64,000 nucleotides of DNA from CALKJU01 sp046349355 (GTDB lineage Bacteria > Pseudomonadota > Alphaproteobacteria > Geminicoccales > Geminicoccaceae): NCBI GenBank assembly GCA_046349355.1, contig JAXMCM010000016.1, positions 62,001 through 126,000 on the forward strand, in the 5' to 3' direction. The notes under the pieces were generated by a model. The model saw nothing but the letters and a program-made list of their open reading frames with translations, was not told where the DNA came from and searched no databases. Position 1 is the first letter of the stretch. Every line of letters starts with the position of its first letter. Of the stretch, positions 16,831-25,784 are shown piece by piece. The position numbers and the translations under genes were made by a program.

Positions 16831-17982
16831 TTGGCCAAGGCTGCACCGATCGACCTCGTCGCGACCGGCCTCGACCGGCTGCGCGAGCGCCTGCGTATCG
16901 CCGTGATCTACAATGGCGAGCGTTCCGCCCCCGGGGCCGTCGTCCGCCCGACCTTCAACCCGCGCTCGGAAAAGTCGTACCGGCCGGTCGCCGAGGACAT
17001 CGCCGGGGCACTGGGCACGCTCGGCTTCCGCCACGTGACCCTGCTGCCGGACGACCTGACGCTGGGCGACCGGCTGCGCGCCGAGCGCATCGACTTCGCC
17101 TGGCTGAACACCGCCGGCGTGCAGGGCTACGACGCCGCGGCGCACGCCCCGGCGATGCTCGAGCTCGCCGGCATCCCCTATCTCGGGCACCGGCCGCTGC
17201 TCTCGGTCACCCTCGACAACAAGCACATCTTCAAGCGCGAATGCGCCGGGCTGGGGCTGCCGACCCCGCCCTTCCTCGTGTTCGACGGCATCCGCGGCCG
17301 GCTCGAGGCCGGCAACGACGCCCGCTTCCGCCGCGTCTTCGGCGACTATGCCGGGCCGTTCGTGGTCAAGCCGGTGTCGGGCCGGGCGTCGCAGCACGTC
17401 ACCGTCGCCGCCGACCTCGCCGAGCTCGACCGGGCGGTCGCCGAGATCTACGGCAAGACCCTCAACCTCGTGCAGATCGAGCCCTTCCTGAGCGGGGCCG
17501 AATACTGCGTCTCGGTGTGCGGCCCGGTGATCGCCCGCGGCGGCCGGCTGGAGCGGACCGCGGGACCCTTCGCCTTCTCGGCGGTCGAGCGGCTGCTCGA
17601 CCCGGGCGAGGCGATCTTCACCTCGATGGACGTCCGCCCGATCACCTGGGACCGGGTCCGGCTGCTCGGGCCCGGCGATGGCGCCACCCACGCCGAGCTG
17701 CTCCGGCTGGCGCGCGCGGTGTGGGACGACTTCCAGCTGCGGGCGCTGGTCCGGCTCGACATCCGCGCCGACGCGCAGGGCCGGCTGCAGATCCTCGAGG
17801 CCAACCCCAAGCCCGACCTGAAGCGGCCGGCCGGCGACAAGCTCAGCCTCGTCTGCGCCGGCCTCGGCCAGCACGGCATGTCCTACGAGGACCTCATCCT
17901 GTCGCTGCTGGTCGACCGGCTCGACCACTACCTGCGCAACCGCCCGGCGGTGGTCGAGCACATCGCCGAATGGCTCGGATGA
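16831..17982 (+). CDS. D-alanine-D-alanine ligase-like ATP-grasp enzyme
   Basis: A 383-residue ATP-grasp protein. The block LDNKHIFKREC near residue 130, the glycine-containing lid region PFVVKPVSGRASQHV near 180, and the metal-binding end LVRLDIRADAQGRLQILEANPKPDLK near 310-335 match the D-Ala-D-Ala ligase branch. It is longer than Ddl (usually about 310) and sits among sensing and transport genes rather than cell-wall genes. It is therefore more likely a dipeptide or amino-acid ligase of a specialised pathway than the housekeeping Ddl (inference). The start is TTG. Its stop overlaps the next start (ATGA). Confidence 0.85.
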   Translation: MAKAAPIDLVATGLDRLRERLRIAVIYNGERSAPGAVVRPTFNPRSEKSYRPVAEDIAGALGTLGFRHVTLLPDDLTLGDRLRAERIDFAWLNTAGVQGYDAAAHAPAMLELAGIPYLGHRPLLSVTLDNKHIFKRECAGLGLPTPPFLVFDGIRGRLEAGNDARFRRVFGDYAGPFVVKPVSGRASQHVTVAADLAELDRAVAEIYGKTLNLVQIEPFLSGAEYCVSVCGPVIARGGRLERTAGPFAFSAVERLLDPGEAIFTSMDVRPITWDRVRLLGPGDGATHAELLRLARAVWDDFQLRALVRLDIRADAQGRLQILEANPKPDLKRPAGDKLSLVCAGLGQHGMSYEDLILSLLVDRLDHYLRNRPAVVEHIAEWLG

Positions 17983-20309
17983 GCCGCGCCGGCACCCTGC
18001 GCGAGGCGGCGATCTCCTTCGCGGTCGCCGCCCTGTCGCTGGCGCTGCTGATCTATGTCGGCTGGGGCGAGGCGAAGCGGACCTACCCGGCGTTCGTCGT
18101 CGAGAAGATGGCGGCCCAGGGCGAGCTGGTGCAGAGCGCGCTCGCCACCTACCTGCGGGCCGGCCTGCCGCTGCGCCAGTTCCCGGGGTTCGCGCCGATC
18201 GCCGAGCCGATCCTCGAATCGGACCCGGGCCTCGCCGCCATCGCCGTGTGGGACGGCAACGGCAAGGCCTTCGGCATCGGCGACGCGGCGGCGCCGCGGC
18301 TCGACGGGCCGCCGGTCGAGGGCCGCTTCGCGGTGCATGGCGACGCCGCCTGGCTGCAGGTCGTGCTGCCGCTGGCCAACCGCTTCGAGACGGTCGGCGA
18401 GCTGGTGGTGACCACCCCGGCCCCGGCGCTGGAGGCGGCGACGACGCGGCCGCTGCAGCTGTGGATCGCGGTCGCGGTGGGTCTTGTCGTCGCGCAGACC
18501 CTGGTCGTGGCGCTGGCCGGCGGGCGGCTCGCGGCCTCGCGGCTGCCCTGGCTGGGCCTGCTGCAGGCACTGGTGTTCCTGGCGATGGCCGGCGTCGTCG
18601 TGGCGACGCTGATCTCGCTCTACGCCGACGGCGCGCAGCAGCGGGCGCGGGCGCTGGCCGCCTCGCTGGCGCAGCGCCTCGAGCCGGTCGAGACCTACGG
18701 CCTGCGGCTCGAGGAGTTCAGCGGGCTCGAGGCGACGCTGGCCGAGTACCGGCGGATGAACCCCGACGTCGCCGCGGTCGGCGTGCTGCGCGACGGCAAG
18801 GTCGTGGTGCACAGCGATCCGGGCCGTGCCGGCGCGCCCTGGAGCACCGAGGACAGCACCTACGAGTTCGTCGAGCCGGTGGGCCCGGAAGCGACCGCCG
18901 AGATCCGCGTGGCGGTGGCGCTGCCGGCCGAGATCGTCTGGCGGGCGGTGGCGCGCAGCGCCAAGAACTTCGCCTCGCTGTTCATCGCCTCGGGGCTGAT
19001 GGCCGGGTTCTTCCTGCAGCTGGCGCGCGCCCTCGACCGCCGCGGCAGCGACGAGGCGGGGGCGGCCGACGCGGTGGCGCTGGCGCTGATCCGGCCGGTG
19101 TTCTTCGTGGCGGTGTTCGTCGAGAACCTGGGCGCCGGGTTCCTGCCGCAGATCCTGCGCCGCTCGGCCGAGGCCTGGGGCTCGGGGCCGTCGGCGGCGT
19201 CGCTGGCCTTCACCGCCTACTTCGTCTGCTTCCTCGCCGTGCTGCTGCCGGCCAGCCAGGTCGCCGACCGGCGCGGTCCCAAGGTGCCGATCGTCGCCGG
19301 CGCGCTGCTCGCCGCGGCCGCCCTGCTGCTGCAGGCGCTCGGGACCAGCTTCCCGCTGTTCGTCGCCGCCCGGGCCCTGGCCGGGCTCGGCCAGGGGGCG
19401 CTGTTCATCGGCGTGCAGGCGGCGATCCTCGCCTACGCCCCGGCGGCGATGCGGACCCGGGCCGCCGCCATCATCGTCTTCGGCTTCAACGGCGGGATGA
19501 TCGCCGGGGCGGCGATCGGCTCGCTGCTGGTCAGCGAGATCGGCGCCTCCGGCGTCTTTGCCGCCGGCGCCGCGGTGGCGCTGCTGCTGACCCTGTACGT
19601 CGCCGTCGCCGTCGCCGGCGGCATGCCCGGCGCGGCGGTCGTCCGCCGGCAGTCCTTCGGCCGGCTGCTGGCCGACATCCCGCGTGCCTTCGCCAGCCTC
19701 GGCTTCCTGCGCGCCTTCCTGCTGATCGGCGCCCCGTCGAAGGCGGTGCTCACCGGCATCGTCGGCTTCGCCCTGCCGCTGCTGCTCTCGGGCATGGGCT
19801 GGCCGCCCGAGGACATCGGCCAGATCATCATGCTCTACGCCTGCTGCGTGCTGCTCTCGAGCGGGCCGATGTCACGGCTGGTCGACCATACCGGCCACAG
19901 CGGCGCGGTGCTGGCCGCCGGCGGCCTCGTCTCCGGCCTCGGCCTGCTGGTCGCGGGCTCGGTCGGCACCGCCGGCCTGCCGGACTGGCTCGCCGACCCG
20001 GCCGGCCAGACCGCGCTGGTGCTGGCGGGCGTCGCCTTGCTCGGCCTCGCCCATGGCTGCATCAATGCGCCGGTGATCACCTATGTCGCCGACAGCACCG
20101 CCGCCCGCCGCCTCGGCAGCAACGGCGCCACCTCGCTCTACCGCGTCGTCGAGCGCATCGGCCACGTGCTGGGACCGGTGCTGGCCGGCCAGCTGCTGGC
20201 CCTGGCGGCATCGGGTCCGGCAGCCCTGCTGTGGGCCGGCGCCGCGATCCTTGCCTGCGGCCTGCTGTTCGCCCTGCCGGAACTGCTGATGCGGAGGCGG
20301 ACCGCATGA
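17979..20309 (+). CDS. Sensor-MFS fusion membrane protein
   Basis: A 776-residue protein with an unusual build. Residues 10-28 form a transmembrane helix, followed by an extracytoplasmic domain to about 160, two further helices (about 163-185 and 195-217), a second extracytoplasmic domain (about 220-330) and another helix. That layout resembles two consecutive Cache-like sensory modules. From about residue 360 to the end is a complete twelve-helix MFS transporter, with the helix 2-3 signature VADRRGPKVPI. The N-terminal half therefore looks like a ligand sensor fused to a transporter. It is coupled by ATGA overlaps to the ATP-grasp gene before it and the binding protein after it. Substrate unknown. 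Confidence 0.85.
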   Translation: MSRAGTLREAAISFAVAALSLALLIYVGWGEAKRTYPAFVVEKMAAQGELVQSALATYLRAGLPLRQFPGFAPIAEPILESDPGLAAIAVWDGNGKAFGIGDAAAPRLDGPPVEGRFAVHGDAAWLQVVLPLANRFETVGELVVTTPAPALEAATTRPLQLWIAVAVGLVVAQTLVVALAGGRLAASRLPWLGLLQALVFLAMAGVVVATLISLYADGAQQRARALAASLAQRLEPVETYGLRLEEFSGLEATLAEYRRMNPDVAAVGVLRDGKVVVHSDPGRAGAPWSTEDSTYEFVEPVGPEATAEIRVAVALPAEIVWRAVARSAKNFASLFIASGLMAGFFLQLARALDRRGSDEAGAADAVALALIRPVFFVAVFVENLGAGFLPQILRRSAEAWGSGPSAASLAFTAYFVCFLAVLLPASQVADRRGPKVPIVAGALLAAAALLLQALGTSFPLFVAARALAGLGQGALFIGVQAAILAYAPAAMRTRAAAIIVFGFNGGMIAGAAIGSLLVSEIGASGVFAAGAAVALLLTLYVAVAVAGGMPGAAVVRRQSFGRLLADIPRAFASLGFLRAFLLIGAPSKAVLTGIVGFALPLLLSGMGWPPEDIGQIIMLYACCVLLSSGPMSRLVDHTGHSGAVLAAGGLVSGLGLLVAGSVGTAGLPDWLADPAGQTALVLAGVALLGLAHGCINAPVITYVADSTAARRLGSNGATSLYRVVERIGHVLGPVLAGQLLALAASGPAALLWAGAAILACGLLFALPELLMRRRTA

Positions 20310-21508
20310 CGCGCCTGCTGGCGGTGGCCTTCGCCGTCCTCGTCTGGCTGACCGGCTCGGCGCCGGCCGCCGACAGCACCGGCATCGTCAAGCGCGTCGG
20401 CGCCTGGTTCAAGATCGACAACGCCGCCGCCGCCGAGTGGGCCTACAGCGTGCCCGATCCGGACAACGACAAGCGGGTCGAGCTCCGGCCGCTGTTCGAG
20501 CCGCTCGGGCCGGCCTACCGGATCATGGTCATCTACCCGCGCAAGTCGACCGCCTACGACACCGCGCTGTCGACCATCCTCAAGGACTTCGCCGCGCGCC
20601 GGCTGAACGCCGAGCTGACCATCGCCAACTACGGCAACGACAAGGCGGCGGGTGCGGCGCTGGTCGAGGAGGCGGAGCGGGACGGCTACGCGCTGGTCTA
20701 CGCCATGGGCTCGGAGACGGTGGCCTGGCTATGGGCCGAGCACCGCGACATCGGCGTCCCGGTGGTCACCGTCTGCGCCAAGGACCCGGTGCAGCTCGGC
20801 CAGATGGCCGACTACGAGCACGGCAGCGGCACCAGTTTCGCCTTCACCTCGCTGAACGTGCTGCTCGACGTGCAGCTCGAATACCTCAAGGTACTGGATC
20901 CGGGCCTGCGCAACATCGGCATCCTGGTCGATGCGACCAACGCCAGCGCCGTCGAGACCCAGGCCAAGCCGCTGGCGAAGGCGGCGACGGCGCTGGGCAT
21001 CAACGCCTTCGACGTCGCGGTCACCGACCCGGAGCAGGCCAAGGCCCAGCTGCAGACGCTGCTGCCCGAGGCGCTGGCGCGGATGCGCGAGACGGATCCG
21101 GAGCTGGCGCACAGCCTGTTCTGGATCACCGGCTCGACCGCGGTGTTCGTCGAGATCGCGACGATCAACGCCCTGGCCGGCAAGGTCCCGGTGCTGGCGA
21201 CGGTGCCGGAGGTGGTGCAGGCCGGCGACGACAGCGCCGTGCTGTCGATCGGCGTCAGCTTCGTCTCCAACGCGCAGCTGGCGGCGGTCTACGGCGTCGA
21301 CATCCTGACCGGCAAGGTGAAGCCCGGCGAGCTGCGGGTCGGGATCGTCTCGCCGCCCGACATCGCCGTCAGCTTCCGCCGCGCCGACGCGATCGGCCTG
21401 AAGGTGCCGTTCTCGTTCTTCGAGGCGGCGACGTTCGTCTACGACGTCGACGGCAAGCCGGTCCGGGCGCACGGCCGCGACGTCGCCCAGGAGCAGCCGG
21501 CGAGCTGA
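20306..21508 (+). CDS. ABC-type substrate-binding protein (ABC_sub_bind family), no cognate permease
   Basis: A 400-residue exported protein with a signal peptide ending near APAA-DS. The core (YRIMVIYPRKSTAYDTALSTI, then VYAMGSETVAW and VVTVCAKDP) fits the TrpX-like periplasmic binding family. GGAGG lies eight bases before the ATG, which overlaps the stop of the sensor-MFS fusion. No ABC permease or ATPase is adjacent, so the protein may deliver ligand to the fusion protein or to its extracytoplasmic sensor domains (inference). The gene ends three bases before the convergent cyclase gene. Confidence 0.87.
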   Translation: MTRLLAVAFAVLVWLTGSAPAADSTGIVKRVGAWFKIDNAAAAEWAYSVPDPDNDKRVELRPLFEPLGPAYRIMVIYPRKSTAYDTALSTILKDFAARRLNAELTIANYGNDKAAGAALVEEAERDGYALVYAMGSETVAWLWAEHRDIGVPVVTVCAKDPVQLGQMADYEHGSGTSFAFTSLNVLLDVQLEYLKVLDPGLRNIGILVDATNASAVETQAKPLAKAATALGINAFDVAVTDPEQAKAQLQTLLPEALARMRETDPELAHSLFWITGSTAVFVEIATINALAGKVPVLATVPEVVQAGDDSAVLSIGVSFVSNAQLAAVYGVDILTGKVKPGELRVGIVSPPDIAVSFRRADAIGLKVPFSFFEAATFVYDVDGKPVRAHGRDVAQEQPAS

Positions 21509-21511
21509 GCG

Positions 21512-23701
21512 TCAGGAGGCCTGGTCGCGGCCCTTGGCGAGGACGAGGGTGCGCGGCTCGGCCGCCATCTTCTCCTCGCAGCGGCGGATGTAGAGCTCGC
21601 TCGCCGGATCGGCACCGCGCAGCTGGATGACGGCGCGGAACTGCTCGATGGCCTCGAGCCAGCGGCGCTCGTCGTAGAGCGCGCGCGCCGCCTCGAACAG
21701 CTTGACCCACTCGAAGCCGGTGGCCTCGCCGCGCTCGTCGCGCAGGCCGAGGAGCTCGTAGATCGATACCGGCTCGGTGCGGCCGCGGGCGGTCACCTCG
21801 TCGAGCCGGCGGGCGACGATCTCGTACTTCGCCAGCTCGTAGGTGTGCTGGCTGATCAGCACCGCGGTGGCGAAGATCTTGTTCATGCCCTCGATGCGGG
21901 CGGCGAGGTTCACCGGGTCGCCGATGACCGTGTAGTTCAGCCGGTCGGGCGAGCCGATGTTGCCGACGACCATGCGGCCGGTGTTGATGCCGATGCGGAT
22001 CTGCATCCGCGGCAGGCCGCGCTTCTCCCAGTCGTCCTGCAGCTCGCGCATCCGCTGCAGGCACTCGACCGCGGCGCGGCAGACGTCGCTGGGGTGCTCC
22101 TCGTTGAACTTCGGCGCGCCCCAGAACGCCATGATCGCGTCGCCGATGAACTTGTCGATGGTGCCGTGGTGGCGCTGGATGACGGCGCTCATCGCCCCGA
22201 AATACTCGGCCAGCAGCGGCACGACGCGGTGGCCGTAGCGCTCCGAGGTCGCGGTGAAGCCCTCGAGGTCCATGAACATGACCGAGAGCATCCGCCGCTC
22301 GCCGCCGAGCTGCGCGACCACGCCCTGCTCCATCAGCGTCTGGACGAGGTCGGCCGGCAGGTAGCGGCGGAACGAGCCCAGGCTGCGGCTCATCTGGTCG
22401 ACGGCACCGGCAATGGCCTGGACCTCGACCAGCGGCGACGGCGGCGGGGCCGGGGCGTCGAGGTCGAACCGGGCGATGCGGCCGGTGCGCGCGATCAGCC
22501 GGCGGATCGGCCCGATGAACAGGTGCCGCGCCAGCAGGAACATCAGCAGGCCGAAGACGACGACGACGCCGGCCACGGCGGCGGCGAGCCTGAGATAGCT
22601 CTGCTCGATGGCGGTGACGAACTCGCGCTCGGGCATCACCGTGCCGACCAGCCAGCCGCGATGCCGGGCCGGCGCCAGCGTGACGAAGTAGTCGCCGCCC
22701 GGGCCGGGATGGGTCATCTGCAGCGGCCGCGCGATCTGCGGCAGCATCATGCCGCTGCCGGCGATGGCGTCCGAGGCCAGCCGCAGGAGCGGGTCCTTGG
22801 CCGCCGCCAGCGGCCGCAGCTGGGTCAGGCTCTCGGCGGCGTTCTCGTCGGGGCCGCCGACCTCGGTCGGGTCGCCGAAGGCGATGAGTCGCCCGTCGCG
22901 GTCGACGATGAAGGCGGCACCGCTCTGCAGCGCCGGCAGGTCGGCCAGGTAGCGCGACAGGCGCTCGAGCTCGATGGCGATCGAGATGACCCCGGCCGGG
23001 CGCAGGCCCGGCGGCGTGTAGGTGGTGATCGCCGAGTTCAGACCAGGCAGGTGGCTGTCGGAGAAGATGTAGATGTCGGTCCAGATGTTGGTGTTCGGCT
23101 GGTCGACCGCGGCGACGTACCAGTCGCGCAGGGGCGCGTAGTAGTCGTTGACCTTGAAGCGCGTCGTCATGCGCGAGATCGTGTTGCCTTCCTTGACGAA
23201 GTTGACCTCGGTCCGGCGGGCCTGGCGCTTCTCGGTGTCCCAGCGGCTCTCGACCAGCCGCAGGTTGGTGTCGTCGCGGCGCTGCGCGCCGAAGAAGTCG
23301 CCGTCCGGCTTGCCGAAGCTGACCCACGAGAAATGCGGGTTGGCGTTGAGGATGGCGAAGAACAGGCCCTCGCGCTGGGTCTTGTCGTCGATGTCGATGA
23401 CGTGGTCGCGCAAGGCGTCGCGGATGGTGGTCTGCGCGGCGACGGCGGAATCGAAGATCGAGCCGATCTCGCGGTCGACGCCGGCGACCACCTCGATGTT
23501 GAGCTGCTCGACCAGCGTGGCGACGTTCTGGCGGCTGACCACCAGCCAGGAGAAATGCACGGCCGCCGCGGTGCAGGCGACGGTCAGCACCGACAGCGCG
23601 ACCAGCAGGAAGCTCAGCGAGAAGCGCAGGCGCGACCGCCCCTTGGCCGGCTCGGCAGGCGGTGCCGCGGCGTTGGCGGTGGTTGGCGACTCGGCAGCCA
23701 T
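21512..23701 (-). CDS. Membrane adenylate/guanylate cyclase with Cache sensor and HAMP domain
   Basis: A 729-residue signalling enzyme. A transmembrane helix lies at about 28-50, then a large periplasmic double-Cache-like domain, a second helix near 375-398, a HAMP linker (FIGPIRRLIARTGRIARFD) and a class III cyclase domain. The catalytic domain shows the metal aspartates (MFMDLEGFTATSE and FIGDAIMAFWGAP) and TVIGDPVNLAARIEG, typical of bacterial adenylate cyclases. A roughly 80-residue C-terminal extension looks like a TPR-type helical pair (LFEAARALYDERRWLEAIEQF). It converges on the sensor-MFS operon, so a functional link is possible but unproven. Confidence 0.93.
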   Translation of the reverse strand: MAAESPTTANAAAPPAEPAKGRSRLRFSLSFLLVALSVLTVACTAAAVHFSWLVVSRQNVATLVEQLNIEVVAGVDREIGSIFDSAVAAQTTIRDALRDHVIDIDDKTQREGLFFAILNANPHFSWVSFGKPDGDFFGAQRRDDTNLRLVESRWDTEKRQARRTEVNFVKEGNTISRMTTRFKVNDYYAPLRDWYVAAVDQPNTNIWTDIYIFSDSHLPGLNSAITTYTPPGLRPAGVISIAIELERLSRYLADLPALQSGAAFIVDRDGRLIAFGDPTEVGGPDENAAESLTQLRPLAAAKDPLLRLASDAIAGSGMMLPQIARPLQMTHPGPGGDYFVTLAPARHRGWLVGTVMPEREFVTAIEQSYLRLAAAVAGVVVVFGLLMFLLARHLFIGPIRRLIARTGRIARFDLDAPAPPPSPLVEVQAIAGAVDQMSRSLGSFRRYLPADLVQTLMEQGVVAQLGGERRMLSVMFMDLEGFTATSERYGHRVVPLLAEYFGAMSAVIQRHHGTIDKFIGDAIMAFWGAPKFNEEHPSDVCRAAVECLQRMRELQDDWEKRGLPRMQIRIGINTGRMVVGNIGSPDRLNYTVIGDPVNLAARIEGMNKIFATAVLISQHTYELAKYEIVARRLDEVTARGRTEPVSIYELLGLRDERGEATGFEWVKLFEAARALYDERRWLEAIEQFRAVIQLRGADPASELYIRRCEEKMAAEPRTLVLAKGRDQAS

Positions 23702-23812
23702 GGGCCGCGATAGTATCGGAGGGCGCCGCCACTCGCCAGTGCTGGCGTCCGCGGCGTCAGGATTGTCCCGCGATTGTGCCCGCGCCGGTCGCCGCGGAAG
23801 TAACCGCGCCGG

Positions 23813-24559
23813 CTACCAGCGCACCATGCCGCCGTCGACGTTGACGGTCTGGCCGGTCATCCAGTGCGCCTCGTCGCTGGCGAGGAAGGCCACCACCGAG
23901 GCGATGTCGGCGGGCTGGCCCTGGCCGGGGATGGCCTGCAGCATCTCGACGAAGCCGAACGCCTCCTTGTGCGGGCTGGCCAAGACGCCGTCCGAGGCGG
24001 TGAGGCCGGGGGTCACCGCGTTCACCGTGATCCGGTACTTGCCGAGCTCGGTCGCCAGCGCCCGGGTGAAGCCGAACACGCCGCCCTTGGCGGCGACGTA
24101 GGCCGCCATGTTCGGCGTGCCGGCGAAGATGGTGTTGGAGCAGATGTTGACGATGCGGCCCTGGACGCCCTGCTCGCGCATCAGGTCGGACGAGGCGCGG
24201 CTCATCAGGAAGACGCCGGTCAGGTTGACGTCGATGATCCGCTGCCAGTGGGCGAGGTCGACCTCGTCCCACGGCGTGAACGGGACGATGGCGGCATTGT
24301 TGACGAGGATGTCGATGCGGCCGGCGGCGCGCATCACGCTCGCGTGCAGCGCGCTGACCGCGGTCGGGTCGGAGACGTCGCAGGTCACCGCGATGGCGTC
24401 GTGCGGCAGCGTGGCGGCGACCGCCGCGGCTCCGGCGCCGTTGACGTCGGCCACCACCACCCGGGCACCCTCGGCGGCGAGGCGCTGGGCGATGGCCCTG
24501 CCGATGCCCTGGGCGGCACCGGTGACGATGGCGATCTTGCCGGCGAAGCGTGCGGTCAT
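23813..24559 (-). CDS. Pyridoxal 4-dehydrogenase (SDR family)
   Basis: NAD-dependent short-chain dehydrogenase that oxidises pyridoxal to 4-pyridoxolactone in vitamin B6 catabolism. 248 residues. The cofactor motif TGAAQGIG is at 13-20, NNAA at 87-90, and the catalytic residues are S141, Y154 and K158 (YVAAK). Resemblance to the Mesorhizobium loti enzyme, as I recall its sequence, extends well beyond the family motifs (FAGTPNMAAYVAAKGG, ATELGKY, and EAFGFVEMLQA followed by GQGQPADIA). It ends a minus-strand run that starts with the BMP transporter and includes the B6 aminotransferase and lactonase, which supports the specific call over a generic SDR. Confidence 0.88.
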   Translation of the reverse strand: MTARFAGKIAIVTGAAQGIGRAIAQRLAAEGARVVVADVNGAGAAAVAATLPHDAIAVTCDVSDPTAVSALHASVMRAAGRIDILVNNAAIVPFTPWDEVDLAHWQRIIDVNLTGVFLMSRASSDLMREQGVQGRIVNICSNTIFAGTPNMAAYVAAKGGVFGFTRALATELGKYRITVNAVTPGLTASDGVLASPHKEAFGFVEMLQAIPGQGQPADIASVVAFLASDEAHWMTGQTVNVDGGMVRW

Positions 24560-24586
24560 GGGCGGGCTCGCATCAGGGGGAGGGGA

Positions 24587-25756
24587 TCAGCCGGCGTCGA
24601 TCGCGGCCATGACGGCGGCGACGCCGGCGCCGACGTCGGTCTTGTGGCCGAGGCGGTTCAGGGCTCCGCCCAGGGCCGCCACGGCGACCGCGGCGTAGAT
24701 CGGCCGGGCGGTCGGGCCCATGTGGCCGATGCGGACGAGCTTGCCGAGCGTCTCGCCGCGTCCGGAGGAGAAGGCGACGCCGTAGTGCTCGCGGACGGCG
24801 GCGCGCAGGGCGGCGTCGTCGACGCCGTCGGGCACCCGGACCGCCGTGGTGGTGGGGGCGGCGATCGCCTCGCGGGCGGGCCACAGCGCCAGGCCCATCG
24901 CCCGGATGCCGGCACGGCAGGCGCGGGCGGTGGCGGCATGGCGGGCCCAGACGGCCTCGGGCCCTTCCTCGAGGTAGAGGTCCAGCGCCGCGTCGAGGCC
25001 GTTGACCTCGGCGACCGAGGGCGTGAACGGGAACGGCCGGTCGTGCCGCCAGGCCTCCTCCCAGTCGACGATGCTGAGCATCGAGTCGCGCGGAGCCGCC
25101 GGGTTCGCCTTCATCCGCGCCCAGGCGCGGTCGCTGACCGCCAGCAGGCTGAGGCCCGGCGGGCAGCCAAGGCACTTGTTCGGGCCGGTGACGAAGATGT
25201 CGGCGTGCGACGCGACCGGGTCGACGTCCATGCCGCCCCACGAGGAGACGGTGTCGACGATCAGCTGCGCGCCGTGCGCGGCGACCACCGCGCCGATGGC
25301 CTCGATCGGGTTGACCGTGCCCGACGGCGTGTCGTGGTGGCAGGCGGCGACGACCGCGATCTCCGGCCGCGCCTTCAGCACCGCCTCGACCTGCGCCGGG
25401 TCGATGACCTCGTTGAACGGCACCTCGAGCTCGACGATCTCCCGGCAGTAGCGCCGGGCCCAGTAGCCGAAGCCCTTGCCGTAGACGCCGGAGGCCAGGA
25501 TCAGCACGACGTCGTCGGCACGGATCAGCGAGGCGGCGGCGGCCTCGAGGCCCAGCACCGGCTCGCCGTGCAGGATCACCGGCACGCCGGGCGAGCGCAG
25601 CGCCTTCTGCGCCTTCAGCGCCACCTGCTCGTAGAACTGCTGGAAGGCCGGGTCGTAGTCGTACCAGACGGTGCGCGACAGGGCGCGCAGCACCGCCGGA
25701 TAGGCGTCGACCGGGCCCGAGGTCAGGGTGATGACGGGCTCGGCGATGCGGGCCAT
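24587..25756 (-). CDS. Pyridoxamine-pyruvate aminotransferase
   Basis: PLP-fold class V aminotransferase (389 residues) that moves the amino group of free pyridoxamine to pyruvate, giving pyridoxal and alanine. The active-site lysine is K194 in GPNKCLG. The chain closely follows the Mesorhizobium loti enzyme as I recall it: VITLTSGPVDAYP at the N terminus, ILHGEPVLGLEAAAASLI, ASGVYGKGFGYWA, CHHDTPSGT, and near the C terminus FSSGRGETLGKLVRIGHMGP. Its position between the pyridoxal dehydrogenase and the pyridoxolactonase reinforces the assignment. Without context it would be called an alanine-glyoxylate aminotransferase homolog. Confidence 0.92.
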   Translation of the reverse strand: MARIAEPVITLTSGPVDAYPAVLRALSRTVWYDYDPAFQQFYEQVALKAQKALRSPGVPVILHGEPVLGLEAAAASLIRADDVVLILASGVYGKGFGYWARRYCREIVELEVPFNEVIDPAQVEAVLKARPEIAVVAACHHDTPSGTVNPIEAIGAVVAAHGAQLIVDTVSSWGGMDVDPVASHADIFVTGPNKCLGCPPGLSLLAVSDRAWARMKANPAAPRDSMLSIVDWEEAWRHDRPFPFTPSVAEVNGLDAALDLYLEEGPEAVWARHAATARACRAGIRAMGLALWPAREAIAAPTTTAVRVPDGVDDAALRAAVREHYGVAFSSGRGETLGKLVRIGHMGPTARPIYAAVAVAALGGALNRLGHKTDVGAGVAAVMAAIDAG

Positions 25757-25784
25757 CGAGGTCTCCCCGGAAGTGCCGGACGGC

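Noticed and set aside
16831..17982. Housekeeping D-alanine-D-alanine ligase (ddl)
   Set aside because: It is longer than Ddl, has a divergent N terminus, and its neighbours are transport and sensing genes rather than mur genes. I kept the general ATP-grasp call.
16530..20309. A 1259-codon plus-strand frame suggesting a giant fusion protein
   Set aside because: The first 483 codons are out-of-frame reading of the stress-protein and ATP-grasp genes. The true start is the ATG at 17979 overlapping the ATP-grasp stop.
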